Assembly: GCA_003223675.1 (NCBI GenBank)
Contig: QHVW01000355.1
Coordinates: forward strand, 1 to 7,962
DNA from: Acidobacteriota bacterium
Lineage (GTDB): Bacteria; Acidobacteriota; Thermoanaerobaculia; Multivoradales; UBA5704
Reading direction: 5' to 3'
Length of the DNA: 7,962 nucleotides
A program made the translations under genes and the position numbers. The notes beneath the pieces were generated by a model that did no database searches, was not told where the DNA came from, and was given only the letters and a program-made list of their open reading frames with translations. Shown here in pieces: positions 6,098 through 7,962 of this stretch; positions within the stretch are counted from its first letter, which is position 1, and each line of letters begins with the position of its first letter.

Positions 6098-7962
6098 ATG
6101 GAACAGAGCACGGAGCACCTGCCGCAGAGGCTGGTCCTATGTCTCGATGGAACATGGAATGAGCAGGATTCCGGGACGAACATCTATCACCTGTCGAATC
6201 TGATCGTGGAAGGAGCTGTAACCAAGGAAGGGCAGACCTGGCATCAGCTCGTCTACTACCAGGAGGGTGTGGGCACGGGCATGCTCGACCGGGTCACGGG
6301 AGGAGCGTTCGGGATCGGCCTTTCGAGAAACGTTCGCGAGGCTTACGACTGGCTGATCGAGCACTACTGCGACGGAGACGAGATCTACGTCTTCGGCTTC
6401 AGCCGCGGCGCCTTCACCGCCCGTTCCCTGGTTGGCCTGATCTCCAAGTGCGGACTGCTGCGCCGGGGAGCTCCGATGCCCCCCGAGGAGCTCTGGCACG
6501 CGTACCAGATCCTCGGCCGCCTGTGCAATTCGCGGTCGGGTATGGAGCCCGCTCCGAGCTGGTGGGAGCGGATCGCGGGAAAGCCGAAGCCGCCCTTCCG
6601 GAACATCCAGGACCTGCGTCCGCTGGAGCCCTGGGAGAAGGGCAAGCCGGTGGACGTCAAGCCGCCGGCGAACCGGGCCGAGGAGCTCCTGGTGAAGTGG
6701 TCCCGCCGCGTGCCCATCCACTGCGTCGGCGTCTTCGACACCGTGGGCGCCCTGGGGCTCAACGCCCTGGCCATTCCGTGGGTGCGGGACGTCACCGCCC
6801 AATTCCACGACGCTCGCCTGACCACCTTGGTGACCAACGGCTTCCAAGCCCTCGCGATCGACGAGCACCGGAAGAGCTTCGCGCACGTCCCCTGGTACCG
6901 GGAGACCGCCTCGAGCGTCCCTGAAGGCGAGACCTCGAACGGCGGCCGCATCGAGCAGCGCTGGTTCACCGGCGCGCACTCCAACGTCGGCGGCGGCTAT
7001 GAGGACGACGTCCTCTCGCAGCACGCGCTGGCCTGGATGATCAAGGAGACGAGCTCGCTGGGATTGGAATATCGCCCGATTGGAAAGGGTGATCCGAACC
7101 CGGCCGTGCCATTGCCTTGTCAGCGGTGCCTGCCTCTTCAGAAGGCGAAGAAAGGCGAGGGCAATTTCGCCGACCAGGCGCCGCCCCTCCGCGATTCCTT
7201 CAGCGAGCTCGCCGGCGGAATCTGGAAGCATTTCATCCGCGCCAAGCGCGAGTACCGCCGCATCGCCCCGCCGCCGGAGCTCCAGAACGGCAAGATGGCG
7301 AGGAGCCTGAACGAGAAGGTCGATTCCTCCGTCAGCGATTTCGCGCAGGCCGCCCGCACCTACAACCCACCGAACCTCTGGCGCTACCGCAAGGATCGGG
7401 AGCCGGGATTCTCCGGGGAGCCTCCCGTCCACCGCTATGGCGATCCGAGCCTGCGCTGGTGGGCGTTACTGGCCGTCTGGCTCGGCTTGATCGCGCTCGC
7501 CGGCGGGAAGCTTGGTGAGCTCCTGGACGGCCGGCTCAACAACGGCGGGAGCGTCTGGTCCTGGCGGTTGGCATTGCTGGCGCCTTTGATCGCGTTTCTG
7601 GTCGATTGGCGCGAGAGCGTTCTCAATCACAAGACGGCCCTCGAGCCGGAAGGGATGGCGGCCGAGAAACGGCGGGCCTGGATGGACTGGTATCTGGGCA
7701 TTCGACTCGGAGCGATCGCGGCGGCGGCGGCCGGCATCGTCATCGCCGTCTATTATTTCGGCTGGGTCTGGCTCCGACTCGACCTGCAGCGCTCGAACAG
7801 CCTGTTCTGGCTGCTGGCGCTCGCCGCGCTGTGGATCTATTTCCAGGCGGCCATGGCGTGGGCCGGCGGCCCGATGACAGACGCCGGCCTGGGGTCGATC
7901 GTGCCCCTGCAGTTGGCGCGGACACCCGAGGCGGTGAGGGAACGCCTCGCCAAGTGGGCCGG
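6098..7962 (+). CDS. DUF2235 / Tle1-like alpha/beta hydrolase with C-terminal membrane segments (3' end beyond the window)
   Basis: The frame is open for 621 codons from the ATG at 6098 to the right edge with no stop, so the gene is cut by the window. The N-terminal half carries the DUF2235 hallmarks: DGTWNEQDSGTN (17-28), YYQEGVGTG (53-61), the nucleophile elbow GFSRGAFTARSLVGLI (100-115, Ser102), GVFDTVGALG (211-220, likely catalytic Asp214), DEHRKSF (255-261) and WFTGAHSNVGGGYEDD (289-304, likely His294). In this family the Ser-Asp-His triad acts as a lipase or phospholipase, best known from type VI effectors of the Tle1 group. Residues about 452-470, 486-505, 535-557 and 568-590 look like four membrane helices, so the hydrolase is probably tethered at a membrane. 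There is no VgrG, PAAR or immunity-like gene here, so calling it a type VI toxin is not supported. It has its own likely promoter and a good ribosome site; an alternative in-frame ATG lies at 6026. Confidence 0.92.
   Translation, partial: MEQSTEHLPQRLVLCLDGTWNEQDSGTNIYHLSNLIVEGAVTKEGQTWHQLVYYQEGVGTGMLDRVTGGAFGIGLSRNVREAYDWLIEHYCDGDEIYVFGFSRGAFTARSLVGLISKCGLLRRGAPMPPEELWHAYQILGRLCNSRSGMEPAPSWWERIAGKPKPPFRNIQDLRPLEPWEKGKPVDVKPPANRAEELLVKWSRRVPIHCVGVFDTVGALGLNALAIPWVRDVTAQFHDARLTTLVTNGFQALAIDEHRKSFAHVPWYRETASSVPEGETSNGGRIEQRWFTGAHSNVGGGYEDDVLSQHALAWMIKETSSLGLEYRPIGKGDPNPAVPLPCQRCLPLQKAKKGEGNFADQAPPLRDSFSELAGGIWKHFIRAKREYRRIAPPPELQNGKMARSLNEKVDSSVSDFAQAARTYNPPNLWRYRKDREPGFSGEPPVHRYGDPSLRWWALLAVWLGLIALAGGKLGELLDGRLNNGGSVWSWRLALLAPLIAFLVDWRESVLNHKTALEPEGMAAEKRRAWMDWYLGIRLGAIAAAAAGIVIAVYYFGWVWLRLDLQRSNSLFWLLALAALWIYFQAAMAWAGGPMTDAGLGSIVPLQLARTPEAVRERLAKWA

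Noticed and set aside
6137..7432. A 431-codon - strand frame opposite the DUF2235 gene.
   Set aside because: The + strand frame carries the full set of DUF2235 motifs through this region; the antisense product has no recognisable motif.

Overview
This is a GC-rich bacterial window. Every gene I can support is on the + strand. Protein flavour points weakly to Acidobacteriota or a similar soil or sediment lineage, probably from a metagenome. The pointers are a DoxX-like membrane protein ending in GFHW..PF.R, a secreted metallo-beta-lactamase-fold hydrolase opening QDFSKVEIK, a giant hypothetical membrane protein, and a DUF2235 protein. There is no rRNA or marker gene to settle the lineage. I see no tRNA, rRNA, CRISPR array, transposase or phage gene.

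Layout: (1) 31-1146, a DoxX-like membrane protein with a soluble C-terminal domain. Its N-terminus appears cut off by an in-frame TAG at 7-9, near the window edge. (2) 1147-1295, a gap with a perfect 21-bp inverted repeat. (3) 1296-4670, a 1124-aa protein with signal peptide, an extracytoplasmic region resembling a type 1 periplasmic-binding fold, and about ten membrane segments. I know no function for it. (4) 4671-4849, a gap filled by a large nested palindrome, 37-bp arms with 34 matches. (5) 4850-5791, a secreted MBL-fold hydrolase with a complete metal-ligand set. (6) 5792-6097, a 306-bp gap with a GC-rich hairpin, the best promoter in the window (TTGATC-17 bp-TAGAAT), a possible 26-codon leader ORF and a hairpin touching the next ribosome binding site. 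(7) 6098 to the right edge, a DUF2235/Tle1-like alpha/beta hydrolase with C-terminal membrane segments. It has no stop codon before the window ends.

How the genes relate: the gaps (149, 179 and 306 bp) each hold a palindrome, so this does not look like one tight operon. The DUF2235 gene clearly has its own promoter. The MBL gene has a strong Shine-Dalgarno; the 1124-aa gene has none. The most interesting possibility is that the receptor-like protein and the membrane-anchored DUF2235 hydrolase form a membrane sensor/effector pair. That is inference from proximity and architecture only, and the unrelated-looking MBL gene lies between them.
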